Positions 8,091 through 16,177 of a DNA stretch of 64,000 nt are shown here, one piece after another (position 1 is the first letter of the stretch; every line of letters starts with the position of its first letter). The translations under genes were made by a program, and so were the position numbers. Source of the DNA: Streptomyces sp. NBC_00539. Its GTDB lineage: Bacteria; Actinomycetota; Actinomycetes; Streptomycetales; Streptomycetaceae. Under the pieces are notes generated by a model. That model did no database searches, had not been told where the DNA came from, and was given only the letters and a program-made list of their open reading frames with translations. The DNA is taken from positions 1,178,001 to 1,242,000 of the forward strand of contig NZ_CP107811.1 in assembly GCF_036346105.1 (NCBI RefSeq), read 5' to 3'.

Positions 8091-8510
8091 TCAGACAGCC
8101 ACCGCGTGGGGGCTGCGCTCCTGGTCCGTTCCGGGAACCGGGGCGGAGGGATCCGCCCCGAGTTCGATGATGCGGTTGTCGGCGTCGACGTGCACGACCC
8201 GGGGCTTCAACGCCCGCGCCTCGGCGTCCTCGACCTGCGCGTAGCTGATGAGGATGACGAGGTCCCCGGGATGCACGAGGTGCGCGGCGGCCCCGTTGAT
8301 CCCGATGACCCCGGACCCCCGCTCCCCCTCGATGACGTACGTCTCCAACCGTGCCCCGTTGGTGATGTCCACGATGTGGACGAGCTCCCCGGGCAACAGG
8401 TCGGCGGCGTCCAGCAGGTCGGCATCGATGGTCACGGAGCCGACGTAATGCAGATCGGCCTGCGTGACGGTGGCCCGGTGGATCTTGGACTTGAACATGG
8501 TACGAAGCAT
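8091..8510 (-). CDS. panD: Aspartate 1-decarboxylase
   Basis: Pyruvoyl enzyme that makes beta-alanine from L-aspartate for pantothenate and CoA. The 139-residue proenzyme starts [13 protein letters not shown]. The self-cleavage site Gly24-Ser25 is in Y-V-G-S-V-T-I-D, so Ser25 becomes the pyruvoyl group. Also visible are the N-G-A-R-L-E-T-Y and [14 protein letters not shown] segments. Length is normal. Ribosome site GGAG 7 nt before ATG 8510. First gene of a three-gene operon. Confidence 0.97.
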   Translation of the reverse strand: MLRTMFKSKIHRATVTQADLHYVGSVTIDADLLDAADLLPGELVHIVDITNGARLETYVIEGERGSGVIGINGAAAHLVHPGDLVILISYAQVEDAEARALKPRVVHVDADNRIIELGADPSAPVPGTDQERSPHAVAV

Positions 8511-8654
8511 GCGGAAACTCCCGGAATGTCAGCTCCCTGCCTGCTCCTCGCAGGTCAAGGGCGGTCTCCGGAGCCTACAACGACTCGCCGGCGTACGCAC
8601 TGGGCCAGGGGACGGCCACGGCGACCGGCGCCGACGTGACGACCGGCTCGCGGG

Positions 8655-9056
8655 TCAGGGGTGGTCGTGCCAGGAGAGGGCGGCGATGCGCCAGCCCTCG
8701 GGGGTGCGGACGAACTGGAGGGTTTTGGTGCCGGCGCCCTCGAAGGGGGCGCCGTCCAGGATTCCGGACTTGCGGTAGCCGCCGAAGCGCGAGGCGATGT
8801 CCCCCTGGATCTCGGTGCTTTCGGAGGTCTCCCACTCCGAGAAGTCGACCAGTCGGCCCTCGGCCAGCAGCCGTTGGCGGGGTTCGATGAATTCCTCCAC
8901 CGTGTAGACCGTGAAGTCCGGGCCCGTCTTGACGATGACACCGCCGGGGAGGAACAGTCGGCGGAGCCTGTCCACGTCGGCGGTCTTGCCGTCCCGGTTG
9001 TCGAAGGCGCCGAAGAAGTCGGCGGTCAGGGCGTCGAGTTCGGGCTTGTGCGACAT
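8655..9056 (-). CDS. SnoaL/NTF2-like (DUF4440-type) protein
   Basis: A 133-residue alpha+beta cone-fold protein. It starts M-S-H-K-P-E-L-D-A-L-T-A-D-F-F-G-A-F-D, with a V-Y-T-V-E-E-F-I-E-P-R middle and L-Q-F-V-R-T-P-E-G-W-R-I-A-A-L-S-W-H at the end, the usual layout of NTF2-like proteins with a calcium/calmodulin-kinase-association-like C terminus. No catalytic residues can be named. GGGGGAG precedes ATG 9056. Monocistronic. Confidence 0.82.
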   Translation of the reverse strand: MSHKPELDALTADFFGAFDNRDGKTADVDRLRRLFLPGGVIVKTGPDFTVYTVEEFIEPRQRLLAEGRLVDFSEWETSESTEIQGDIASRFGGYRKSGILDGAPFEGAGTKTLQFVRTPEGWRIAALSWHDHP

Positions 9057-9171
9057 GTCTTGCTCCCCCGGGTCGGATCGCCGGCCGCCTTCCGCGGGCC
9101 GGGCGCCGACCCATTGTCCACTTGTCCACGGCCCCGGACCCTGTCCGAGCGGCCTCCCGGGCCGGACCGGC

Positions 9172-9519
9172 CTAGCGCAGCAGGACCAGCACGGCGAGGA
9201 GCAGGGCCGGCAGCACCGGGACCGCTGCCACCACAGTGGCCGTCAGGCGTCGGCGCAGCACGCTGTAGCGGTGCTCGTACGCGGTCGCGAGTTCCTCGCC
9301 CCGGGCCACGACGGCGGCCAGCATCTGCCGCTTGAGGCGCAGGTGGTGCTCCGCGAAGAGGCCCGCGACCTCCTGCCGTTCGCCCGGGCCGAGCCAGGTC
9401 AGGCGTCCGGCGAAGGCCTGCGCCTCGGCGTGTGCCTCATGGAGGGCCGCCTGGCTGATCAGGTAGCCCTCCAGGCGCGCGAGGCCGGCCGCGGCCTCCC
9501 TCTGGGCCTTCTCGTCCAT
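9172..9519 (-). CDS. Small membrane-anchored helical protein next to ctaD
   Basis: A 115-residue protein: about 85 residues of charged amphipathic helix (M-D-E-K-A-Q-R-E-A-A-A-G-L-A-R-L-E), then a single C-terminal hydrophobic segment V-V-A-A-V-P-V-L-P-A-L-L-L-A-V-L-V-L-L-R. This suggests a tail-anchored cytoplasmic protein. It begins 20 bp after the cytochrome oxidase subunit I gene on the same strand, so probably co-transcribed. I do not recognise the family; a role in assembling or accompanying the oxidase is a guess from position. Confidence 0.75.
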   Translation of the reverse strand: MDEKAQREAAAGLARLEGYLISQAALHEAHAEAQAFAGRLTWLGPGERQEVAGLFAEHHLRLKRQMLAAVVARGEELATAYEHRYSVLRRRLTATVVAAVPVLPALLLAVLVLLR

Positions 9520-9539
9520 CGTCGCTCGCCGCCGTCCTG

Positions 9540-11279
9540 CTACCCGGCGGCCGTCGGTCCGGCGGAGTCGTCGCGGGGCGGGGAGACGGCCCTGTCCTGG
9601 TCGACCACGTCGCGCTGGCCCTCGTTCTCGATGCGCTCCAGTTCCGAGACCTCGAAGTGGTGCAGGTCGAAGGCCGGTGATTCGGAACGTACCCGCGGCA
9701 GCGTGACGAAGTTGTGGCGCGGCGGCGGGCAGGAGGTGGCCCATTCCAGCGAACGGCCGTACCCCCACGGGTCGTCGACGGTGACGCGCGGCGCGTACTT
9801 CGCGGTCTTCCACAGGTTGTAGAGGAAGGGGAGGGTCGATCCGCCGAGCAGGAACGCGCCGATGGAGGAGACGGTGTTCAAGGTGGTGAACCCGTCGGCG
9901 GCGAGGTAGTCGGCGTAGCGGCGCGGCATGCCTTCGGCTCCCAGCCAGTGCTGGACGAGGAAGGTGAGGTGGAAGCCGACGAACAGCGTCCAGAAGTGGA
10001 TCTTGCCGAGGCGTTCGTCGAGCATGGTGCCGGTCATCTTCGGCCACCAGAAGTAGAAGCCGGCGAACGTCGCGAACACCACCGTGCCGAAGACCACGTA
10101 GTGGAAGTGGGCGACGACGAAGTAGGAGTCCGTGACGTGGAAGTCCATCGGCGGCGAGGCCAGGATGATGCCGGTCAGACCGCCGAAGAGGAAGGTCACC
10201 AGGAAGCCGATGGACCACAGCATCGGCGTCTCGAAGGACAGCGAGCCCTTCCACATCGTGCCGATCCAGTTGAAGAACTTCACCCCGGTCGGCACCGCGA
10301 TCAGGAACGTCATGAAGGAGAAGAACGGCAGCAGCACGGCCTGCGTGGCGAACATGTGGTGCGCCCACACCGTCACCGACAGCCCCGCGATCGCGATCGT
10401 CGCCCCGACCAGGCCGAGGTAGCCGAACACCGGCTTGCGGGAGAAGACGGGGAGGATCTCGGTGATGATCCCGAAGAACGGGAGGGCGATGATGTAGACC
10501 TCCGGGTGCCCGAAGAACCAGAACAGGTGCTGCCACAGGATCGGCCCGCCGTTGGACGGGTCGAAGACGTGCGCACCGAACTTGCGGTCCGCCTCCAGCA
10601 CCAGCAGCGCCGCCGCCAGGACCGGGAAGGCGAACAGGACCAGCACCGAGGTCAGCAGGATGTTCCAGGTGAAGATCGGCATCCGGAACATCGTCATCCC
10701 GGGCGAGCGCATGCAGATGATCGTGGTGACGAAGTTGACGGCGCCCAGGATCGTCCCGAATCCCGACATGGCCAGCCCCATGATCCACATGTCGCCGCCG
10801 ATGAACGGGGTCCGCTCCACGCTGCTGAGCGGGGTGTAGGCGGTCCAGCCGAAGTCGGCCGTGCCCTGCGGCGTGAGCAGGCTCCCCACGACGATGATGC
10901 CGCCGAACAGGAACAGCCAGAACGACAGCATGTTCAGCCGGGGGAACGCCACGTCCGGCGCCCCGATCTGCAGGGGCATGATCGCGTTGGCGAACCCGGC
11001 GAACGTCGGCGTCGCGAAGAACAGCAGCATGATCGTGCCGTGCAACGTGAAGATCTGGTTGTACTGCTCGTTGGAGACGATCTGCATACCCGGCCGGGCC
11101 AGCTCCGCCCTCAGCAGGAGGGCGAGCACGCCGCCGATGACGAAGAAGACGAACGAGGCGATCAGGTAGAGGTGCCCGATCTTCTTGTGGTCCGTCGTCG
11201 ACAGCCAGGCCACCACGACCTGTCCCACGGTTCTCCCCCGCGTGGGAATGGGCGCGATCGGCTCGGTGACAGTGGTCAT
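9540..11279 (-). CDS. ctaD: Cytochrome c oxidase subunit I
   Basis: A 579-residue heme-copper oxidase subunit I: reduces O2 to water at the heme a3-CuB centre and pumps protons. Signature segments are intact: S-T-T-D-H-K-K-I-G near the N terminus, W-F-F-G-H-P-E-V-Y with the His-Tyr crosslink, W-A-H-H-M-F for the CuB histidines, and [12 protein letters not shown] for the heme ligands. About 12 membrane helices. ATG 11279 starts M-T-T-V-T-E-P. No subunit II or III gene lies in the window, so this is probably an additional copy outside the main cta-qcr cluster. Confidence 0.96.
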   Translation of the reverse strand: MTTVTEPIAPIPTRGRTVGQVVVAWLSTTDHKKIGHLYLIASFVFFVIGGVLALLLRAELARPGMQIVSNEQYNQIFTLHGTIMLLFFATPTFAGFANAIMPLQIGAPDVAFPRLNMLSFWLFLFGGIIVVGSLLTPQGTADFGWTAYTPLSSVERTPFIGGDMWIMGLAMSGFGTILGAVNFVTTIICMRSPGMTMFRMPIFTWNILLTSVLVLFAFPVLAAALLVLEADRKFGAHVFDPSNGGPILWQHLFWFFGHPEVYIIALPFFGIITEILPVFSRKPVFGYLGLVGATIAIAGLSVTVWAHHMFATQAVLLPFFSFMTFLIAVPTGVKFFNWIGTMWKGSLSFETPMLWSIGFLVTFLFGGLTGIILASPPMDFHVTDSYFVVAHFHYVVFGTVVFATFAGFYFWWPKMTGTMLDERLGKIHFWTLFVGFHLTFLVQHWLGAEGMPRRYADYLAADGFTTLNTVSSIGAFLLGGSTLPFLYNLWKTAKYAPRVTVDDPWGYGRSLEWATSCPPPRHNFVTLPRVRSESPAFDLHHFEVSELERIENEGQRDVVDQDRAVSPPRDDSAGPTAAG

Positions 11280-11324
11280 GCGGATCCCCTGGACATCATC
11301 GGACGGCGACGGGCGGTCTGCCGC

Positions 11325-11350
11325 GCGGGCAGCCGGCTCGGGCTGCCCGC
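11325..11350 (-). terminator. Hairpin between M50 protease gene and ctaD
   Basis: GCGGGCAGCC at 11325-11334 pairs with GGCTGCCCGC at 11341-11350 over a 6-nt loop. It lies downstream of the protease stop and upstream of ctaD, so it likely separates the two transcripts. Confidence 0.5.
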
Positions 11351-11449
11351 ACACGTCGTCCCTGTCTACTGCCACGGCCGGGCGGACGCGCGGCGGCGTG
11401 CACGCGCGTACGGGTGAAGGTGGCGCCGGGTGAAGGTGGCGGCGCGGCG

Positions 11450-12580
11450 TCAGTCCCGCTTCTCGCCGCCCAGCAGGTTGCGGCGCATCAGGCGGGTGAT
11501 GTCCTTCGCGGTGACGATGCCGACGAGACGGCCGTCGTCGACCACGAGGAGGCGGGTACCGGTGGCCGTGCTGAGCCGGTCGAGGGCCTCGGTCAGGAAC
11601 TCGTCGGCGGAGGCGACCGCACACCTCGCGAGCGGGGTCGCCACGTCGCGCACCTGGGTGGTGTCCCGCAGCGGGTCCTGGACCGCTCCCAGCCTGCGCA
11701 GTTCGACGATGCCGCTGGGGCGGCCGTCGAAGTCGAGCAGCGGCACGGCGGAGTGGCGGGACGGGAGGGCCACCTCGTCGATGAAGCGGCGGACGGTCAG
11801 CCAGTCGGCGCCGGTGGCGACCGGGCTGCTCATCGCGTCGGCGACCCGGACGCCCTGCAGGGCCGTGCCGATGACGGCGCGCTGCCGTTCCGCGCCCGCG
11901 ACCACCATGACGAACAGGCCGGTGAAGACCAGCCACAGTCCGCCCGAGGACCCGCGCAGCAACGAGACCCAGCCGGCGCCCATCAGCAGGACTCCGAGCA
12001 CCTGGCCGCTGCGCGACGCCGCGCGGTCGGCGCGGTCGCGGTCCCCGGTGCGCCACCACAGCAGGGCCTGCACGACGCGACCGCCGTCCAGCGGAGCCGC
12101 GGGCAGCAGGTTGAACACCCCGAGGGCCAGGTTCACCCAGCCGAGCCATCCGAGGACCGCTGCGGGCACTGCCCAGCCCGAGAGGGTGTTCAGGCCGATG
12201 CCGGCGCCGAGGGCCGCCCCGCCGATGACCAGGCTGGTCAGCGGCCCGCTCACGGCGACCGCGAAGGCCGCCGCCGCGCTCTGGGGGCGGCCCATGCGGG
12301 TCATCCCGCCCAGGGCCCACAGCGTCACGTCCTGTACGGAAATCTTCTTGCGGCGGGCCGTCGCGGCGTGCGCCGCCTCGTGCAGCAGCAGGCTCGCCAT
12401 CAGCAGCAGGGCCCCGACGGCGCTGGCGAGGGTGTACACGGCGTTCGAGTATCCCGGTGTCCAGAGGGGGAGGGTCCGGCGGCCGAGGCCGTACGCGAGG
12501 AAGACCGCCAGCAGCGGCACGCTCCAGTGCATGCGCAGCGGTACGCCGACCACGCGTCCCACGGGGACAGAGCCGTTCAT
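11450..12580 (-). CDS. Site-2-protease (M50) family membrane protein with CBS pair
   Basis: Intramembrane metalloprotease of 376 residues. The zinc site is L-L-L-H-E-A-A-H-A (HEAAH, about residue 67) and the second metal-site motif is [12 protein letters not shown] (about 153-165), both complete. About six membrane helices occupy residues 15-230, followed by two CBS domains (about 245-365) ending [20 protein letters not shown] domains bind adenine nucleotides and may gate activity. Start at ATG 12580 chosen for GGAG five bases upstream. Substrate unknown; no anti-sigma gene adjoins. Confidence 0.92.
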   Translation of the reverse strand: MNGSVPVGRVVGVPLRMHWSVPLLAVFLAYGLGRRTLPLWTPGYSNAVYTLASAVGALLLMASLLLHEAAHAATARRKKISVQDVTLWALGGMTRMGRPQSAAAAFAVAVSGPLTSLVIGGAALGAGIGLNTLSGWAVPAAVLGWLGWVNLALGVFNLLPAAPLDGGRVVQALLWWRTGDRDRADRAASRSGQVLGVLLMGAGWVSLLRGSSGGLWLVFTGLFVMVVAGAERQRAVIGTALQGVRVADAMSSPVATGADWLTVRRFIDEVALPSRHSAVPLLDFDGRPSGIVELRRLGAVQDPLRDTTQVRDVATPLARCAVASADEFLTEALDRLSTATGTRLLVVDDGRLVGIVTAKDITRLMRRNLLGGEKRD

Positions 12581-12691
12581 GGCCTCTCCAGCCGGCCCGG
12601 CGTACCGGTCCACCCGGGGCGCACCGCGCGTCCCGTACCCCGTGGACCGGACGGCCGGGGCCTCACCTCCAGTGTCCCTCTCGCCGTGCCG

Positions 12692-13288
12692 CTACCCGGG
12701 TGACGGACCGTGCCCGGGGCTGTGGGAGGCGTCGCCCTGCGGGGCATCGCCGTGTGCGGCGTCGTGGCTCGCGTCCCCGTGGCTCGCGTCCCCGTGGCCG
12801 GGGGCGTCGTGGCCGGAGTCGGCGTGGCCGGCGCCCCCGTCGTGACCGGCGTCCCCGTGCTCGGGGCCGTGCGCGTCGCCGGTCTCCACCTTGCCGCCGA
12901 GGCGCTCCCGCAGCGGCGCCAGGGCTTCGGCGGAGGCGGCGGTGACCACCCACCGGTCTCCGACCAGGTAGGTACCGCCGTACCCGCGGGACTCCGCCAG
13001 CCACTCGCGCTGGCCCTCGTCGGCGGTGAAGGTCGCGATCCGGTAGCCGGCCGCCCCCGCCCCGCACGCCCCTTCCCGCAGTTCTTCGGCGTCGACGGTG
13101 ATCTCGGCGGTGCAGCCGAGGGCCGCCGCCAGGTCCTGGACGCTGACGCCGTTGGCCCGGGCGGAGGCGGCGGCGACCGGGCGGACCTTCGCGTGTCCCG
13201 TGGCGCACCCGCCGCACAGCAGGGAGGCGACCAGCACGGCCACGCAGGGCGCCAGGTGGCGGGCGGTGACGCGGGGTGGTTGCGGCAT
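12692..13288 (-). CDS. Lipoprotein with His/Asp-rich C-terminal tail
   Basis: A 198-residue predicted lipoprotein: signal peptide with lipobox L-C-G-G-C (about residues 24-28). A compact domain of about 105 residues contains V-Q-D-L-A-A-A-L-G-C-T and Y-L-V-G-D-R-W-V-V-T-A. The final 60 residues are built of G-H-D, S-H-G-D and A-H-G-D units holding about a dozen His. Such tails bind Cu, Ni or Zn, so a surface metal-binding or storage role is inferred. It follows the YxFxxD-repeat lipoprotein by 31 bp. The family of the folded part is not recognised. Confidence 0.82.
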   Translation of the reverse strand: MPQPPRVTARHLAPCVAVLVASLLCGGCATGHAKVRPVAAASARANGVSVQDLAAALGCTAEITVDAEELREGACGAGAAGYRIATFTADEGQREWLAESRGYGGTYLVGDRWVVTAASAEALAPLRERLGGKVETGDAHGPEHGDAGHDGGAGHADSGHDAPGHGDASHGDASHDAAHGDAPQGDASHSPGHGPSPG

Positions 13289-13319
13289 GTCTGGTCTCCC
13301 TCGCAGAGGTGGATGTGCC

Positions 13320-14405
13320 CTACCGGTCCGCGGGGACCTTCTTGCCGGCGTCGTCGACGGCGAACCACAGGCCCTGCTTGTTGTGTCCGTTGGTCTGGCC
13401 GGGCTGGGTGTCGCCGGTGAACAGGTAGACGGGCCAGCAGTCGATCGTCAATTGCTGTGACCCGTCGGGCCGCTTCACCGATCCGACGAGTCCGGCGGCG
13501 ATTCCGGACACCTTCGTCTTGTCCACCGGCGCGGCGGGCTTCCAGGTGTCGAGGCAGGCGTCGAGGCAACCGAATTTCATGGGCCACGCACTGTCCTTGT
13601 TGAACCGGTAGAGGGTGCGCCCCTGTGCGTCGACGAGGATCTTCCCGAGTTTCGTGTCGGTGGCGACGGAGAGTTCCGTTCCCGTCCGGGCGTTCATATC
13701 GCCCATCCCGCTCCCCATTCCGCTGCCCATTCCCGAGCCCATGGCCCCGGTAGCGGGCGTGCCGGGTTTTTGGCCGCCCTTCTGGTCGACGGCCTTCTTG
13801 CCGTCGGCGGCCAGCGCGTGCCAGGTGCCGCCGACGCCTTCGCCCTTGGCCTCCCCGGCCTGGGTGTCCTTGGCGTAGCGGTACACGGGCCAGCCGCCGA
13901 GGGTGAGCTGCTTGCTGCCGTCGGCGCGGGTGACCTCGCCGAGCTGGGAGGCGTCGATGCCCTGGGCGGCGGAGGCGTCCGCCGCGGGGACGGGCGGCCA
14001 GGCGGTGGCGCAGTCGCCGGAGCAGTTCGATGTGGGGGGCTTGGCGGTGTCCTTGTCGAACCGGTAGAGGGTGAGGCCGGCGCTGTCGGTGACCACGCTG
14101 CCCACGTTCGCGATGTCCCGTACGGCGAGCTGGCCGGCCCGCACCGACGTCCCGGGCTCCACGCCGCCGTAGCCGGATCCGGCGGCGCCGGCCGCCCCGG
14201 CCGCGCCGGCCGCCGGGTCCGCCCCCGAGCCGCCGGAGCCGTATCCGCTGCCGTACCCGTTCCCTATCGCTTTGCTGTCCCCGACCGGCTGTACGGCATT
14301 TCCCGAGCGGCCGGCGTTGGTCCCGCCGCTCCCGCATCCGGCCGCCAGTACCAGTACCGCCATCACCGATCCGGCGGCGGCCGCCCCACGACGCTTGTTG
14401 TTCAC
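13320..14405 (-). CDS. SCO0930-type lipoprotein with two YxFxxD repeat units
   Basis: A 361-residue exported lipoprotein (lipobox L-A-A-G-C, about residue 24). A Gly/Ser/Ala-rich stalk with G-Y-G-S repeats follows. Then two copies of the secreted-repeat unit (COG4315) with L-T-L-Y-R-F-D-K-D and R-T-L-Y-R-F-N-K-D, each followed by paired Cys (N-C-S-G-D-C and F-G-C-L-D-A-C) and G-W-P-V-Y-R-Y / C-W-P-V-Y-L-F. A Gly-Met-rich linker separates the units. GTG 14405 has GGGAG upstream. Function of the family is unproven; context with a membrane cytochrome and a flavoprotein suggests extracytoplasmic redox or metal work. Confidence 0.88.
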   Translation of the reverse strand: MNNKRRGAAAAGSVMAVLVLAAGCGSGGTNAGRSGNAVQPVGDSKAIGNGYGSGYGSGGSGADPAAGAAGAAGAAGSGYGGVEPGTSVRAGQLAVRDIANVGSVVTDSAGLTLYRFDKDTAKPPTSNCSGDCATAWPPVPAADASAAQGIDASQLGEVTRADGSKQLTLGGWPVYRYAKDTQAGEAKGEGVGGTWHALAADGKKAVDQKGGQKPGTPATGAMGSGMGSGMGSGMGDMNARTGTELSVATDTKLGKILVDAQGRTLYRFNKDSAWPMKFGCLDACLDTWKPAAPVDKTKVSGIAAGLVGSVKRPDGSQQLTIDCWPVYLFTGDTQPGQTNGHNKQGLWFAVDDAGKKVPADR

Positions 14406-14728
14406 GGTTGCTCACTCCCTGCGTTTCCATTCGGCGTTCACTCTTCCTGGGTCATTCATAAAGCCTGGGAAGCCCCCGGAATTCGAATGGACGGGAATTT
14501 GTCAGATCACGCCAAAGGCTGAACTGGGGCCGGCCGCAGCCGTTCACGGCCGGCTCGTTCCCGGACGCGCTCGTGGCCGGCGGCGCCCATTCCTGGCCGC
14601 GCCGATTCCTGGCCGCGCCGATTGCCGGCCGCACGCATTGCCGACCGTGCGCGAGGCCGGCCTCGCGCGAGGCCGGCCTTCCATTCCTGACCGTGGTCAT
14701 TCCTGACCGTGCTCATTCCTGACCGTGC
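14406..14728. repeat. 323-bp intergenic region carrying two 16-bp tandem arrays and a hairpin
   Basis: Four 16-bp units fill 14589-14652 (ATTCCTGGCCGCGCCG twice exact, then two diverged copies). A second array of three units of CATTCCTGACCGTGCT type fills 14682-14729 and continues as a half unit into the 3' end of the NuoF-like gene. Between them GAGGCCGGCC is repeated around 14653-14680 and folds on itself. The two array units are related over CATTCCTG. The right part of the region (14406-14480) has the AT-richer promoter-like sequence of the lipoprotein gene. Confidence 0.7.
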
Positions 14729-16177
14729 TCATTCCTGGATGCGCAGCGCCAGCGCCGGGCAGCGGCGGACCGCGCGCAGCGCCTTCGGCCGCAGCCGGCC
14801 CGGGACGGGCATGACTCCCTGGGCCGGGTAGCCGTCGGCGTCCAGCCGGACGATGTCGGGCAGCAGGTCCACGCACAGCCCGTGGCCCTTGCACAGCGTC
14901 CAGTCCACGACGAGCCGTTCGGGGTTCTCGTCGGCCGGCAGCGGCAGGGCGCCCAGGACGCGCCGCCCGCAGCCGCTGCCGAGCGCGTGGTCGCGGAACT
15001 CGTCGGGGAACACGGCGAGGGCGGAGGCCACGAAGGCGGAGGTTCCGTCGGGGTGGCTGCACGCCCCGCGGCCGAGCACCGAGCGCATCCGCGCCTGGAC
15101 GGCTTCGAGGGCCGGCCGGCCGCCACCGCCGACGAGGGCGTCGACCGCGTCCGCGAGCGAGGGCAGCCCCCGCGCGCACGGCCCGCACTGCCCGGCGGAC
15201 TCGTCCGCCATCCAGCGGGTGACGCGGGCGACTTCCCCGGCCGGGCAGGTGTCGTGGGGCAGCGGCAGCACGGCGCCCGCCCCCAGTACGGCGTCGTACG
15301 AGGCGAGCGAGTTGCGGGAGAGCGCGGCGGAGCGGGCGGCGGGCGGGGCCAGCCAGCGGCCGTGATAGCCGCCTACCAGGACGCCCTGGCCGGGTTCCGA
15401 TCCGCACAGGTCCAGGACGTACGCCAGGGACGTCCCGGTCGGCACTTCGACGACCGTGGCTCCCCCGACGGTCAGCAGGACGGTGCCCGGCTCGTCGTCG
15501 AGGCCCGCCATGCGGTACTCGGCGGCTCCGAGCCGGGCGGCGACGGCCAGTTGGGCGTAGGTCTCGGTGTTGGACAGCAGGGTCGGCAGCCCGCCGAGGC
15601 CCCTTTCGCTGGTCCGCACCTTCTGCCCGGACGGCAGCGCGGGTCCGCCCTCGATCCCGTTGATCAGGGCGGTGCCCTCCCCCGTGACGAAGCGTTCGGG
15701 GAGGCGGGCCACCCGGACCCGGCGGTCCGCCGCGGCGCGTTCGGCGACGGCGGCGCGCAGCGAGCCCTCCACGTCGTCGCGGGTGACGCCGATGACCACG
15801 TCCTCGGCGCCGAGCGCGTCGGCGGCCAGGAGTGCCCCGTCGAGCACCAGGTGCGGGACGTGCAGCAGCAGGGCGGTGTCCTTGAGACAACTCGGCTCGC
15901 CCTCGCTGCCGTTGACGACGACGGCGGTGCGGCCGTCGCGGGCCCGGGCCGAGCGGGTGACGGCGCGGAGTTTGCGGGCGAAGGGGAAGCCCGCTCCGCC
16001 GCGCCCCTTGAGGTCCACGTCCTCGGCCAGCCGCACCAGTTCCTCGACGGGGTAGCGGGGCAGCGTCCCGTGCACGGTCAAGTGCCCGGCGAGGTCGAGG
16101 CGGGGTGCGGCGTCGAGCCCGGCCAGCAGACGGGGCATGCCCACGCAGCCGAGGGCCGGGCGGGACACGCCGGTCAC
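14729..16177 (-). CDS. NuoF-like FMN/iron-sulfur flavoprotein fused to a C-terminal ferredoxin
   Basis: A 482-residue soluble electron carrier. Residues about 55-75 hold the NADH/FMN loop L-K-G-R-G-G-A-G-F-P. N-G-S-E-G-E-P-S at about 90 completes the flavin site. S-A-G-Q-C-G-P-C-A-R-G (about 325) plus a later Cys supply one 4Fe-4S cluster as in complex I subunit F. The last 70 residues are a ferredoxin-like domain with C-K-G-H-G-L-C and a distal C-P. The HC-motif spacing suggests a single cluster. It is not part of a nuo operon. GTG 16177 overlaps the TGA of the membrane-cytochrome gene. Likely moves electrons from NAD(P)H toward that membrane protein. Confidence 0.88.
   Translation of the reverse strand: MTGVSRPALGCVGMPRLLAGLDAAPRLDLAGHLTVHGTLPRYPVEELVRLAEDVDLKGRGGAGFPFARKLRAVTRSARARDGRTAVVVNGSEGEPSCLKDTALLLHVPHLVLDGALLAADALGAEDVVIGVTRDDVEGSLRAAVAERAAADRRVRVARLPERFVTGEGTALINGIEGGPALPSGQKVRTSERGLGGLPTLLSNTETYAQLAVAARLGAAEYRMAGLDDEPGTVLLTVGGATVVEVPTGTSLAYVLDLCGSEPGQGVLVGGYHGRWLAPPAARSAALSRNSLASYDAVLGAGAVLPLPHDTCPAGEVARVTRWMADESAGQCGPCARGLPSLADAVDALVGGGGRPALEAVQARMRSVLGRGACSHPDGTSAFVASALAVFPDEFRDHALGSGCGRRVLGALPLPADENPERLVVDWTLCKGHGLCVDLLPDIVRLDADGYPAQGVMPVPGRLRPKALRAVRRCPALALRIQE

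Noticed and set aside
14589-14737. Possible CRISPR array
   Set aside because: 16-bp units are contiguous with no spacers and no cas genes exist in the window.
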